Shown piece by piece: positions 33,811 through 41,072 of a DNA stretch of 64,000 bases (within the stretch, counting starts at the first letter, position 1; every line of letters begins with the position of its first letter). The position numbers and the translations under genes were made by a program. Origin of the DNA: an uncultured Bacteroidaceae bacterium (GTDB lineage Bacteria > Bacteroidota > Bacteroidia > Bacteroidales > Bacteroidaceae). The stretch is from positions 186,001 to 250,000 of the forward strand of contig CALUIR010000001.1 in NCBI GenBank assembly GCA_944320785.1, in the 5' to 3' direction. The notes under the pieces were generated by a model, which was not told the DNA's origin, searched no databases, and saw only the letters and a list, made by a program, of their open reading frames with translations.

Positions 33811-34216
33811 TACAATAAGAATGAATGTCCCATGCCACCAACCGCATGAATGTGGAATTGAGGAATTAATCCACACGGGAATGCCCAATACGTTACAAAA
33901 CCGCCCGATGCTCCCGCACAAGGATTCCAACCCGCCCGCATGGAAAGCCCTGCTCGCCCGCATGCAAAATCCCGTTCATGCGGCCAACTTCTATATCTTT
34001 AGGCTAAGGATACACATCTCTAGCCTAAAGATGCACATCCTCAGGCTGGGGATACACATCCTTAGCCTAAGGATGAACTTTCCGCCCGCATAACCGGAAC
34101 TTCTTGCCCGCATGACAGGAACTTCCCAGCCCGGCAATTGGATTTTCCCTCCGGGGCAAGCCCTCCACGGCACTCTTTTTGCAGCGACAAAATAAGATTT
34201 AAAAAATTGCGTTATA
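33811..34216. other. gene-free spacer with GC-rich mosaic and palindrome array
   Basis: No gene is seen between susC and rpoD. The spacer contains repeated short pieces such as CCCGCATGGAAA, CGCCCGCATGCAAAATCCC and CCCGCATGACAGGAACTTCC on both sides of the palindrome array. These resemble pieces in three other spacers of the window. Confidence 0.5.
33995..34074. repeat. array of four 17-bp palindromes with 21-bp period
   Basis: Units start at 33995, 34016, 34037 and 34058. Each is an inverted repeat of the form ATCyyyAG-S-CTrrrGAT, with four bases between units. The central base alternates G, C, G, C. Arms differ by transitions that keep G-T pairing on one strand. A second array of the same design lies at 43525-43604. 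Confidence 0.9.
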
Positions 34217-34249
34217 ATTGGGATAATGGACAAATTGTCGTAATTTTGC
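34217..34249 (+). promoter_or_regulatory. promoter of rpoD
   Basis: TAATTTTGC at 34241 is a -7 match, with ATTG at 34217-34220 giving the usual 20-bp spacing. It lies 23 bp before the rpoD ATG. Confidence 0.65.
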
Positions 34250-34271
34250 CACCCAAATTTGTTTTATAGGA

Positions 34272-35132
34272 ATGAGACAATTAAAGATTACCAAAAGCAT
34301 CACGAACAGGGAAAGCGCATCGCTCGACAAATACCTGCAAGAGATTGGTCGCGAAGACCTTATCACGGTAGAAGAAGAAGTGGAACTGGCACAGCGCATC
34401 CGCAAAGGCGACCGTGCCGCATTGGAAAAGCTGACACGCGCCAACCTGCGCTTCGTGGTCTCCGTGGCAAAGCAATACCAGAACCAAGGGCTGAGCCTCC
34501 CTGACCTGATCAACGAAGGCAACTTGGGGCTGATAAAAGCCGCAGAGAAGTTCGACGAGACACGCGGGTTCAAGTTCATCAGCTACGCCGTTTGGTGGAT
34601 TCGCCAGTCTATCCTGCAAGCATTGGCCGAACAAGCCCGCATCGTCCGCCTCCCCCTCAACCAGGTAGGCTCCTTGAACAAAATCAGCAAAGCGTTCTCC
34701 AAGTTCGAGCAGGAAAACGAACGCCGCCCCTCGCCGGAAGAATTGGCAGAGGAACTGGAGATACCGGTGGACAAAATATCAGACACGCTGAAAGTGTCAG
34801 GCAGGCACATCTCTGTGGATGCCCCGTTCGTGGAAGGCGAAGACAACAGCCTGCTTGACGTATTGGTAAACGATGACTCCCCCATGGCCGACCGCTCCCT
34901 CGTGAACGAATCGCTCTCCAAGGAAATTGACCGCGCCCTCTCCACGCTGACCGAAAGGGAAAAGGAAATCATCCAGATGTTCTTCGGCATCGGCACGCAG
35001 GAAATGACCTTGGAGGAAATCGGCGACAAGTTCGGCCTGACCCGCGAACGCGTTCGCCAAATCAAGGAAAAAGCCATCCGGAGGCTGCGGCAAAACTCAC
35101 GCTGCAAGTTGCTCAAATCCTATTTAGGATAA
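34272..35132 (+). CDS. rpoD: primary sigma factor, Bacteroidetes type
   Basis: 286 residues, the short primary sigma factor of Bacteroidetes, which lacks region 1.1 and the non-conserved insertion. Region 1.2 ([12 protein letters not shown]), region 2 ([39 protein letters not shown] and the Trp-rich [13 protein letters not shown]), region 3 and region 4 ([29 protein letters not shown]) are all present. It directs RNA polymerase to the TAnnTTTG promoters seen throughout this window. It has its own promoter and terminator. Confidence 0.97.
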   Translation: MRQLKITKSITNRESASLDKYLQEIGREDLITVEEEVELAQRIRKGDRAALEKLTRANLRFVVSVAKQYQNQGLSLPDLINEGNLGLIKAAEKFDETRGFKFISYAVWWIRQSILQALAEQARIVRLPLNQVGSLNKISKAFSKFEQENERRPSPEELAEELEIPVDKISDTLKVSGRHISVDAPFVEGEDNSLLDVLVNDDSPMADRSLVNESLSKEIDRALSTLTEREKEIIQMFFGIGTQEMTLEEIGDKFGLTRERVRQIKEKAIRRLRQNSRCKLLKSYLG

Positions 35133-35164
35133 ACCCGATACGGCAGAACGCCGCCCAAAACGCC

Positions 35165-35202
35165 AAGGAGGTTAAGCACATAACCTCCTTTTTCGTTTTT
35201 TT
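35165..35202 (+). terminator. intrinsic terminator of rpoD
   Basis: A perfect 10-bp stem AAGGAGGTTA/TAACCTCCTT with a six-base loop, followed by TTTTTCGTTTTTTT. Confidence 0.92.
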
Positions 35203-35226
35203 AAATCGCCCTTTACATATTTTTTT

Positions 35227-35235
35227 TACCTTTGC
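35227..35235 (+). promoter_or_regulatory. -7 box for the small secreted protein and clostripain genes
   Basis: TACCTTTGC, a full consensus match, 25 bp before ATG 35261. Confidence 0.65.
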
Positions 35236-35260
35236 ACCCACTATTTGTTTTACCACATTT

Positions 35261-35644
35261 ATGAAACACATCCTGTTAATCCTTGGTTTGCTAAGCCTTT
35301 GCGCATTCCCCTCTTACGGCAAAGGCAAACAGAAGCCCGTGTACGTGTTCGGCGTTTCCACCTCGTTCACCGACTCCATCGTCTATCGCACCGAGATACA
35401 ACTGCTGGACAGCGTCTATTTGGACGAAAACAAGTTCCTGCCCGAAAGGTACACCTACTCCTACCAGATGAAAAACTACCTGGAATACGACAAAGGGCTG
35501 AAGGACCGCACCTGCGCCATCTACTTCCACAACGACCGCGCCAAACTCAACAAAACCCTGCAAAAGCTGCTGGCTCGTTTCAAGAAAAGCAACACGCCCG
35601 TGCAACTCATCAATGCCGCCGACTTCCAGTTCAAAAAGGAATAG
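35261..35644 (+). CDS. small exported protein of unknown function
   Basis: 127 residues with a clear signal peptide (MKHILLILGLLSLCAFPSYG). The mature part is alpha/beta in look, with repeated short strands (VYVFGVSTSFTDSIVYRTEIQLLDSVYL) and a helical ending. I do not recognise a family beyond small Bacteroidales exported proteins. It lies 9 bp upstream of the clostripain-like gene and shares its promoter. Confidence 0.75.
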   Translation: MKHILLILGLLSLCAFPSYGKGKQKPVYVFGVSTSFTDSIVYRTEIQLLDSVYLDENKFLPERYTYSYQMKNYLEYDKGLKDRTCAIYFHNDRAKLNKTLQKLLARFKKSNTPVQLINAADFQFKKE

Positions 35645-35653
35645 CATCTTGGC

Positions 35654-36832
35654 ATGGCAAGGTTCCTGTACATAACCGGCCTCCTGCTCCTGCTCGCATC
35701 GTGCCACCACGATGAAGCAGAAGACAACAATACTCTCGCCCCGCGCACCATATTAATCTATATGATGGGCGAAAACTCCCTCGCCTCCTACATGCAATAC
35801 GACATCGATGAAATGAAGCAGGCCGTGGCCGAAGGCTCCTTGCAAGGTTGCAACCTGCTCGTCTGCCAAGACGGGACGCGCCGCCCCGCCTTGTTCCGCA
35901 TCCGCCAGCACAATGGGAAAGCCGTGGCAGACACCATCCGCCGCTACGACACGCTCCTGTCCACCGACCCAAACGTGCTGCGCAGCGTGATGGACGAAGC
36001 CTTCCAAAAGTTCCCCGCTTACAGCTACGGGCTGGTGCTGTGGTCGCACGGCGATGGATGGCTGCCCGATGACAGCCGCGAGAAAATCGCCACCCGCTGG
36101 ATTGGCACAGACCAAGGCAACAACGGCCCAAAGCTGGAAGTTGAAGAACTGTCCAGCGTGCTTTCCCAATACCCGAAACTGGATTTCCTCTTCTTCGATG
36201 CCTGCTTCATGCAAACCATCGAAGTAGCCTACACCCTCCGCCCTTATGCCCAATACATCATCGGGAGCGTCACCGAAACGCCGGGCATCGGCGCCCCTTA
36301 CCACCACGTGCTGCGCCATCTCTGTGCCCCCGAATGCGACATGGCCTCCGTTATCGGCAGTTACTACAGCTACTACACCGACCCGCAGACCATCAACGGA
36401 CAGTTTCCCGATGGATGGGCGTATGGTTGCGCCATCTCAGCCATCCACTGCGACGCGCTGGATGCCCTCACGGCAAAGACAAAAGAAATCATCGCCGCAG
36501 CCGACTTCGACAACGCCGACTTCCGCAACGTGCAGTGCTACGACATGAGAAGCCTGCCCTACTACTATGACTTCAACGGATTCATCCACGCCATCGCCAC
36601 AGACAACCAATACAGGGAATGGAAGGACTTGCTGGAGGCATGCATCCCGGAAAGCTTCCGGGCGGCCACCTCTTCCTGCTATTCCGCCTACCTCCCCGGA
36701 TCATTTCCCATTGACACGGAGCAATACAGCGGCATCTCCACCTATATTCTCCAAGACAACGACGGTTATGCCGCTGCCAACGCGGCATACGAACAGTTGG
36801 ATTGGTACAAAGCGGTGTATCCCCACCCCTAA
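35654..36832 (+). CDS. clostripain-family (C11) cysteine peptidase lipoprotein
   Basis: 392 residues. Lipoprotein signal MARFLYITGLLLLLASC, lipidation at Cys17. The caspase-like fold of C11 peptidases is shown by ILIYMMGENSLASYM, the catalytic His in LVLWSHGDGW and the catalytic Cys in LFFDACFMQTIE. C11 enzymes cut after basic residues and often mature by self-cleavage. The substrate here is unknown. Its location would be the outer membrane or cell surface. Confidence 0.92.
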   Translation: MARFLYITGLLLLLASCHHDEAEDNNTLAPRTILIYMMGENSLASYMQYDIDEMKQAVAEGSLQGCNLLVCQDGTRRPALFRIRQHNGKAVADTIRRYDTLLSTDPNVLRSVMDEAFQKFPAYSYGLVLWSHGDGWLPDDSREKIATRWIGTDQGNNGPKLEVEELSSVLSQYPKLDFLFFDACFMQTIEVAYTLRPYAQYIIGSVTETPGIGAPYHHVLRHLCAPECDMASVIGSYYSYYTDPQTINGQFPDGWAYGCAISAIHCDALDALTAKTKEIIAAADFDNADFRNVQCYDMRSLPYYYDFNGFIHAIATDNQYREWKDLLEACIPESFRAATSSCYSAYLPGSFPIDTEQYSGISTYILQDNDGYAAANAAYEQLDWYKAVYPHP

Positions 36833-36873
36833 AAAAACATCCCTCCATCCAAACACTGTGGCGAATTAAGCCC

Positions 36874-36882
36874 TACCTTTGC
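36874..36882 (+). promoter_or_regulatory. -7 box for the GNAT-nitrilase gene
   Basis: TACCTTTGC, 20 bp before ATG 36903. It also shows that the in-frame codon at 36879 is not the start. Confidence 0.7.
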
Positions 36883-36902
36883 ATGCGATTAAACAATATT
36901 TC

Positions 36903-38441
36903 ATGGAATCAATGCACAAAATCAACAAGGTCGAATTAAGAAACCTGCAATTAGAAGATTATACGCAACTGGCTCAGTCATTCAAAAGAATCTATGCCGA
37001 CTCTGATGTGTTTTGGACGAAAGACCAAATCAAAAAACTCATTGACATATTTCCAGAAGGGCAAGTCGTCACCGTAGCCGACAGCAAAATCGTAGGCTGC
37101 GCACTTTCCATCATCGTTGATTATGATTTAGTGAAAAATGACCACACTTACGCCAAAGTAACAGGTAATGAAACTTTCAACACCCATAATCCCAAAGGCA
37201 ACATCTTGTACGGCATTGAAGTATTCATCCACCCCGAATACCGTGGGCTACGTCTTGCTCGACGCATGTACGAATACCGAAAGGAACTATGCGAAAAGTT
37301 GAACCTGAAAGCCATCATGTTTGGCGGGCGCATCCCGAACTACCACAAATATGCCGATCACATGCGCCCCAAAGAGTATATTGACAAAGTGCGTTCACGC
37401 GAAATCTACGACCCGGTACTCACGTTCCAACTTTCAAATGATTTCCACGTACGCAAGGTCATGAGGAATTACCTCCCCAACGATGAGGAATCCAAACACT
37501 ATGCCACTCTCCTGCAATGGGATAATATCTACTATCAGCCACCCACACAGGAATATGTGGACAAGAAAACGACCGTCCGGGTCGGGCTTGTGCAATGGCA
37601 GATGCGCCCTTACAAAACGCTCGATGACGTGTTCGAGCAAGTGGAATTTTTCGTGGATGCTGTCTCCGACTACAAAAGTGACTTCATCTTGTTCCCCGAA
37701 TACTTCAATGCGCCACTCATGGCCAAATTCAATCACTTGGGAGAAGCACAAAGCATCCGGGGGCTAGCACAGTACACCGAGGAAATCCGGGAACGGTTCG
37801 TCAATCTTGCTATCAGCTATAACATCAACATCATCACGGGAAGCATGCCCCTCATTAAAGATGATGCCCTTTACAATGTAGGATTCCTTGTCAGAAGGGA
37901 CGGTTCCTACGAAATGTACGAGAAAGTTCATGTCACTCCGGATGAAATCAAAAGTTGGGGACTCTCAGGCGGAAAAATGGTCAAGACTTTCGACACGGAT
38001 TGCGCCAAAATAGGCGTGTTAATCTGTTACGATGTGGAATTCCCGGAACTGTCACGCATCATGGCCGACCAAGGGATGCAAATTCTCTTTGTCCCGTTCC
38101 TCACCGACACACAAAACGGATATTCGCGAGTCAGAGTCTGCGCCCAAGCCAGAGCCATTGAAAACGAATGTTTCGTGGTCATTGCAGGCAGTGTCGGAAA
38201 CCTTCCACGGGTACACAACATGGACATCCAATATGCCCAATCCGGAGTGTTTACGCCTTGCGATTTCGCATTTCCAACTGATGGGAAACGTGCCGAAGCC
38301 ACTCCAAATACGGAAATGATTCTCGTATCCGACGTAGACCTCAACCTGCTGAATGAACTACACACCTATGGAAGCGTACGCAACCTGAAGGACCGCCGCA
38401 ACGATCTTTATGAATTAAAAGTAAAGAAACCAAGAGAATAA
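36903..38441 (+). CDS. GNAT acetyltransferase fused to nitrilase-family amidohydrolase
   Basis: 512 residues. Residues about 1-200 form a GNAT domain (acetyl-CoA loop RGLRLARRM after IEVFIHPEY). Residues about 220-510 form a carbon-nitrogen hydrolase with the full triad: Glu in LFPEYF, Lys in YEKVHV and Cys in LICYDVEFPE. The enzyme may cut an amide and acetylate an amine in linked steps. This fusion occurs in Bacteroidetes and other bacteria, but its substrate is not settled. The start is set by the promoter at 36874. A bidirectional terminator follows. Confidence 0.92.
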   Translation: MESMHKINKVELRNLQLEDYTQLAQSFKRIYADSDVFWTKDQIKKLIDIFPEGQVVTVADSKIVGCALSIIVDYDLVKNDHTYAKVTGNETFNTHNPKGNILYGIEVFIHPEYRGLRLARRMYEYRKELCEKLNLKAIMFGGRIPNYHKYADHMRPKEYIDKVRSREIYDPVLTFQLSNDFHVRKVMRNYLPNDEESKHYATLLQWDNIYYQPPTQEYVDKKTTVRVGLVQWQMRPYKTLDDVFEQVEFFVDAVSDYKSDFILFPEYFNAPLMAKFNHLGEAQSIRGLAQYTEEIRERFVNLAISYNINIITGSMPLIKDDALYNVGFLVRRDGSYEMYEKVHVTPDEIKSWGLSGGKMVKTFDTDCAKIGVLICYDVEFPELSRIMADQGMQILFVPFLTDTQNGYSRVRVCAQARAIENECFVVIAGSVGNLPRVHNMDIQYAQSGVFTPCDFAFPTDGKRAEATPNTEMILVSDVDLNLLNELHTYGSVRNLKDRRNDLYELKVKKPRE

Positions 38442-38447
38442 AAAAAT

Positions 38448-38473
38448 CAGGTGCGGATGGTTGTCCGCACCTG
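38448..38473. terminator. bidirectional terminator between GNAT-nitrilase gene and nadC
   Basis: A perfect 10-bp stem CAGGTGCGGA/TCCGCACCTG with a six-base loop. On the minus strand it is followed by ATTTTTTT, so it fits nadC best; the plus-side gene stops 6 bp before it. Confidence 0.9.
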
Positions 38474-38504
38474 AATATCTAAAAGATGGCACTATCATGA
38501 CATT

Positions 38505-39353
38505 TTAACAAGCCTTGAAACTCATATCCAACCCTTTTACGGAATGCGTCAAAGCACCCACTGAAATGAAATCCACCCCACATTCGGCATAATCCCGAAG
38601 CGTGTCGAAAGTAATGCCACCTGACGACTCTATCTCATACTTCCCATCCACCATCGCCACTGCTTTCTTGGTCAATTCAGGCGTAAAGTTATCTAACATG
38701 ATACGATTTACACCACCGATACGAAGCACCTGCTGCAACTCTTTCAAATTGCGCACTTCAATTTCTATCTTCAAATCCTTGCCTTTCGACACACAATAGT
38801 CTTTTGCCCTTTGGATGGCTTTATCAATTCCTCCTGCAAAATCAATATGATTGTCTTTCAGCAATATCATGTCAAACAAGCCGATGCGATGATTCACACC
38901 TCCGCCAATCTTCACTGCCATTTTTTCCAAGACACGCATGCCCGGCGTAGTTTTACGAGTATCTAACACCCGCGTTTTTGTTCCTTCCAAACGTTTCACA
39001 TACTTGCGTGTCATGGTAGCAATGCCGCTCATGCGCTGCATCACATTCAACATCAAACGTTCGGTCTGTAGCAAAGAACGCACCCTTCCTTCTACTACCA
39101 TGGCCACATCACCCGGATGAACTTCGCTCCCATCTTCTATCAACACCTCCACCTTCATCGACGGGTCAAAACGATGAAATATCCTTTTGGCCACCTCCAC
39201 GCCTGCCAGCACGCCGTCCTCCTTTATCAACAACCTTGACTTTCCCATGGCATCTTCTGGTATGCACGATAAAGTCGTATGATCACCGTCACCGATATCC
39301 TCGGCAAAAGCCAAGTCAAGCAACCTGTCTATCAATTCTTCTTCGGTATTCAT
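38505..39353 (-). CDS. nadC: nicotinate-nucleotide pyrophosphorylase
   Basis: 282 residues, typical length. Characteristic motifs are EDIGDGDHTTLSCIPEDA, ERLMLNVMQRMSGIATMTRKYV, RVLDTRKTTPGMRVLEKMAVKIGGGVNHR and IMLDNF with SSGGITFDTLRDYAECGVDFISVGALTHS. It makes nicotinate mononucleotide from quinolinate and PRPP in de novo NAD synthesis. It is monocistronic in this window, with its own promoter and terminator. Confidence 0.97.
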   Translation of the reverse strand: MNTEEELIDRLLDLAFAEDIGDGDHTTLSCIPEDAMGKSRLLIKEDGVLAGVEVAKRIFHRFDPSMKVEVLIEDGSEVHPGDVAMVVEGRVRSLLQTERLMLNVMQRMSGIATMTRKYVKRLEGTKTRVLDTRKTTPGMRVLEKMAVKIGGGVNHRIGLFDMILLKDNHIDFAGGIDKAIQRAKDYCVSKGKDLKIEIEVRNLKELQQVLRIGGVNRIMLDNFTPELTKKAVAMVDGKYEIESSGGITFDTLRDYAECGVDFISVGALTHSVKGLDMSFKAC

Positions 39354-39389
39354 CTTACTATTTCTTTATTACATTTATATAATAATGGT

Positions 39390-39398
39390 GCAAATATA
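39390..39398 (-). promoter_or_regulatory. -7 box for nadC
   Basis: The minus strand reads TATATTTGC, a full consensus match, 36 bp before the nadC start. Confidence 0.65.
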
Positions 39399-39483
39399 CG
39401 CCTTTTCCTCTTTCCACTGGGAAATGCTTCTGCCTAAAACCATAAATTATCCTAATAAGCATGGCGACACCTTGATTTTCACC

Positions 39484-39491
39484 TATATTTG
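39484..39491 (+). promoter_or_regulatory. -7 box for the nitronate monooxygenase-like gene
   Basis: TATATTTG matches TAnnTTTG and lies 21 bp before ATG 39513. Confidence 0.6.
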
Positions 39492-39512
39492 GATCCATTA
39501 AACAAAATACCC

Positions 39513-40463
39513 ATGAAAATGAATAGGATATGTGAACTTTTCGGCATACAATACCCCATCATCCAAGGTGGAATGGTGTGGTGCAGCGGCTGGCGATTGG
39601 CATCCGCAGTGAGCAACGCAGGAGGATTAGGCTTATTGGGAGCAGGATCCATGCACCCTGAAACCCTGCAGGAACATATCCGCAAAATGAAAGAGGCCAC
39701 AGACCGTCCTTGGGGCGTAAACATTCCTTTGATGTATCCAGAAATTGACACACTGATAAACATCCTCATTGAAGAAAAAGTCAGCATCGTATTCACTTCC
39801 GCCGGAAGCCCGAAGAAGTACACCCGGCAACTGCACGATGCAGGCATGAAAGTGGCACACGTCGTATCAAGCAGCCTTTTCGCCAAAAAATGTGAAGAAG
39901 CGCAAGTGGATGCCATCGTGGCTGAAGGCTTTGAAGCCGGCGGACATAACGGACGAGAGGAAACCACCACATTGACACTGATTCCTCAAGTACGGCAAGC
40001 GACTTCCCTCCCGCTGATTGCAGCCGGAGGCATTGGCAGCGGGCATGCCATGCTGGCTGCCATGGCACTTGGAGCAGAAGGCGTGCAGATAGGCACGCTT
40101 TTCGCCCTCTCCGCTGAAAGTTCGGCATCCCCGGCTTTCAAGGAGCGATGCCTTGCCCTGCCTGAAGGAGGCACGATGCTCTGCCTGAAGAAACTGTCAC
40201 CCACCCGGTTGGTGAAAACCCCGCTTTACGAGAAGATTGAAGCAGCCGAAGCGCAGGGTGCAACCAGCGATGAACTCCGTACCTTGCTAGGCAAAGCTGC
40301 CGCCAAACGGGGCATCTTCGAAGGCGACCTTGACCAAGGTGAATTAGAAATAGGACAAATTGCTTCTGCCGTCCGCGAAATTAAACCTGTCCGTGAAATC
40401 ATGGACGCTCTATTGGATGAATTCCGACAAATACAGGAAGACATGCACAACATCCGTTTCTGA
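39513..40463 (+). CDS. nitronate monooxygenase/FabK-like flavoprotein
   Basis: 316 residues from ATG at 39513. The TTG upstream lies in the promoter. TIM-barrel FMN enzyme with PIIQGGMVW at the start, AGGLGLLGAG, AEGFEAGGHNG (the signature shared by nitronate monooxygenases and FabK enoyl-ACP reductases) and LIAAGGIGSGHAMLAAMALGAEGVQIGT. It could detoxify nitronates or reduce enoyl-ACP. The two cannot be separated by eye. The gene is followed by rlmH 17 bp later, likely co-transcribed. Confidence 0.88.
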   Translation: MKMNRICELFGIQYPIIQGGMVWCSGWRLASAVSNAGGLGLLGAGSMHPETLQEHIRKMKEATDRPWGVNIPLMYPEIDTLINILIEEKVSIVFTSAGSPKKYTRQLHDAGMKVAHVVSSSLFAKKCEEAQVDAIVAEGFEAGGHNGREETTTLTLIPQVRQATSLPLIAAGGIGSGHAMLAAMALGAEGVQIGTLFALSAESSASPAFKERCLALPEGGTMLCLKKLSPTRLVKTPLYEKIEAAEAQGATSDELRTLLGKAAAKRGIFEGDLDQGELEIGQIASAVREIKPVREIMDALLDEFRQIQEDMHNIRF

Positions 40464-40480
40464 CCATCCACCGGCCTGCC

Positions 40481-40954
40481 ATGAAAATCACCATGCTTGC
40501 CGTGGGGAAGACCAACAACCCCCACTTCTTGCCCGGCATACAGGAATATGCCCGGCGAATCAGCCGTTATCTGCCATTCGAAGTGGAAACCGTGCCGGAA
40601 CTGAAGAATACCAAAAAGCTTTCTGAAGAACAGCAAAAGGAGAAAGAAGCAGACCTGTTGCTGAAAGCGTTCCAGCCGGGCGATTACATCGTGCTGCTCG
40701 ACGAGCAGGGCAAAGAGTTCCGCTCCACCGAGTTCGCCGCATGGATGGAGAGACGCGCATCGGCAGGGACAAAGCGGCTTGTGTTCGTCGTCGGCGGGCC
40801 ATACGGTTTTTCCCCACGGGTTTACGCTGCCGCCCATGAAAAGATATCCCTTTCGAAAATGACCTTCTCCCACCAAATGATACGTCTCCTGTTCGTCGAG
40901 CAGACATACCGGGCCATGACCATCCTTCACCACGAGCCTTACCACCACGAATAA
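40481..40954 (+). CDS. rlmH: 23S rRNA (pseudouridine1915-N3)-methyltransferase
   Basis: 157 residues, the normal length for the SPOUT-family enzyme RlmH. The knot region LVFVVGGPYGFSPRVYAAAHEKISLSKMTFSHQMIRLLFVEQTYRA and the C-terminal HHEPYHHE are diagnostic. It methylates pseudouridine 1915 in helix 69 of 23S rRNA. It probably shares the transcript of the upstream flavoprotein gene. Confidence 0.97.
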   Translation: MKITMLAVGKTNNPHFLPGIQEYARRISRYLPFEVETVPELKNTKKLSEEQQKEKEADLLLKAFQPGDYIVLLDEQGKEFRSTEFAAWMERRASAGTKRLVFVVGGPYGFSPRVYAAAHEKISLSKMTFSHQMIRLLFVEQTYRAMTILHHEPYHHE

Positions 40955-41072
40955 GAACAACCACCCCGGCACACGGCAAAACGGAACAATAATTCCACTT
41001 CTCGCACTAATTAATGCACACCTGCAGGCTGCATTATCCATAATATTGCAACCGAAATCAATACCAATTACC

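Noticed and set aside
33995-34074. The palindrome arrays at 33995 and 43525 as CRISPR arrays
   Set aside because: Units are 17-bp palindromes with only 4-bp spacers and there are no cas genes in the window.
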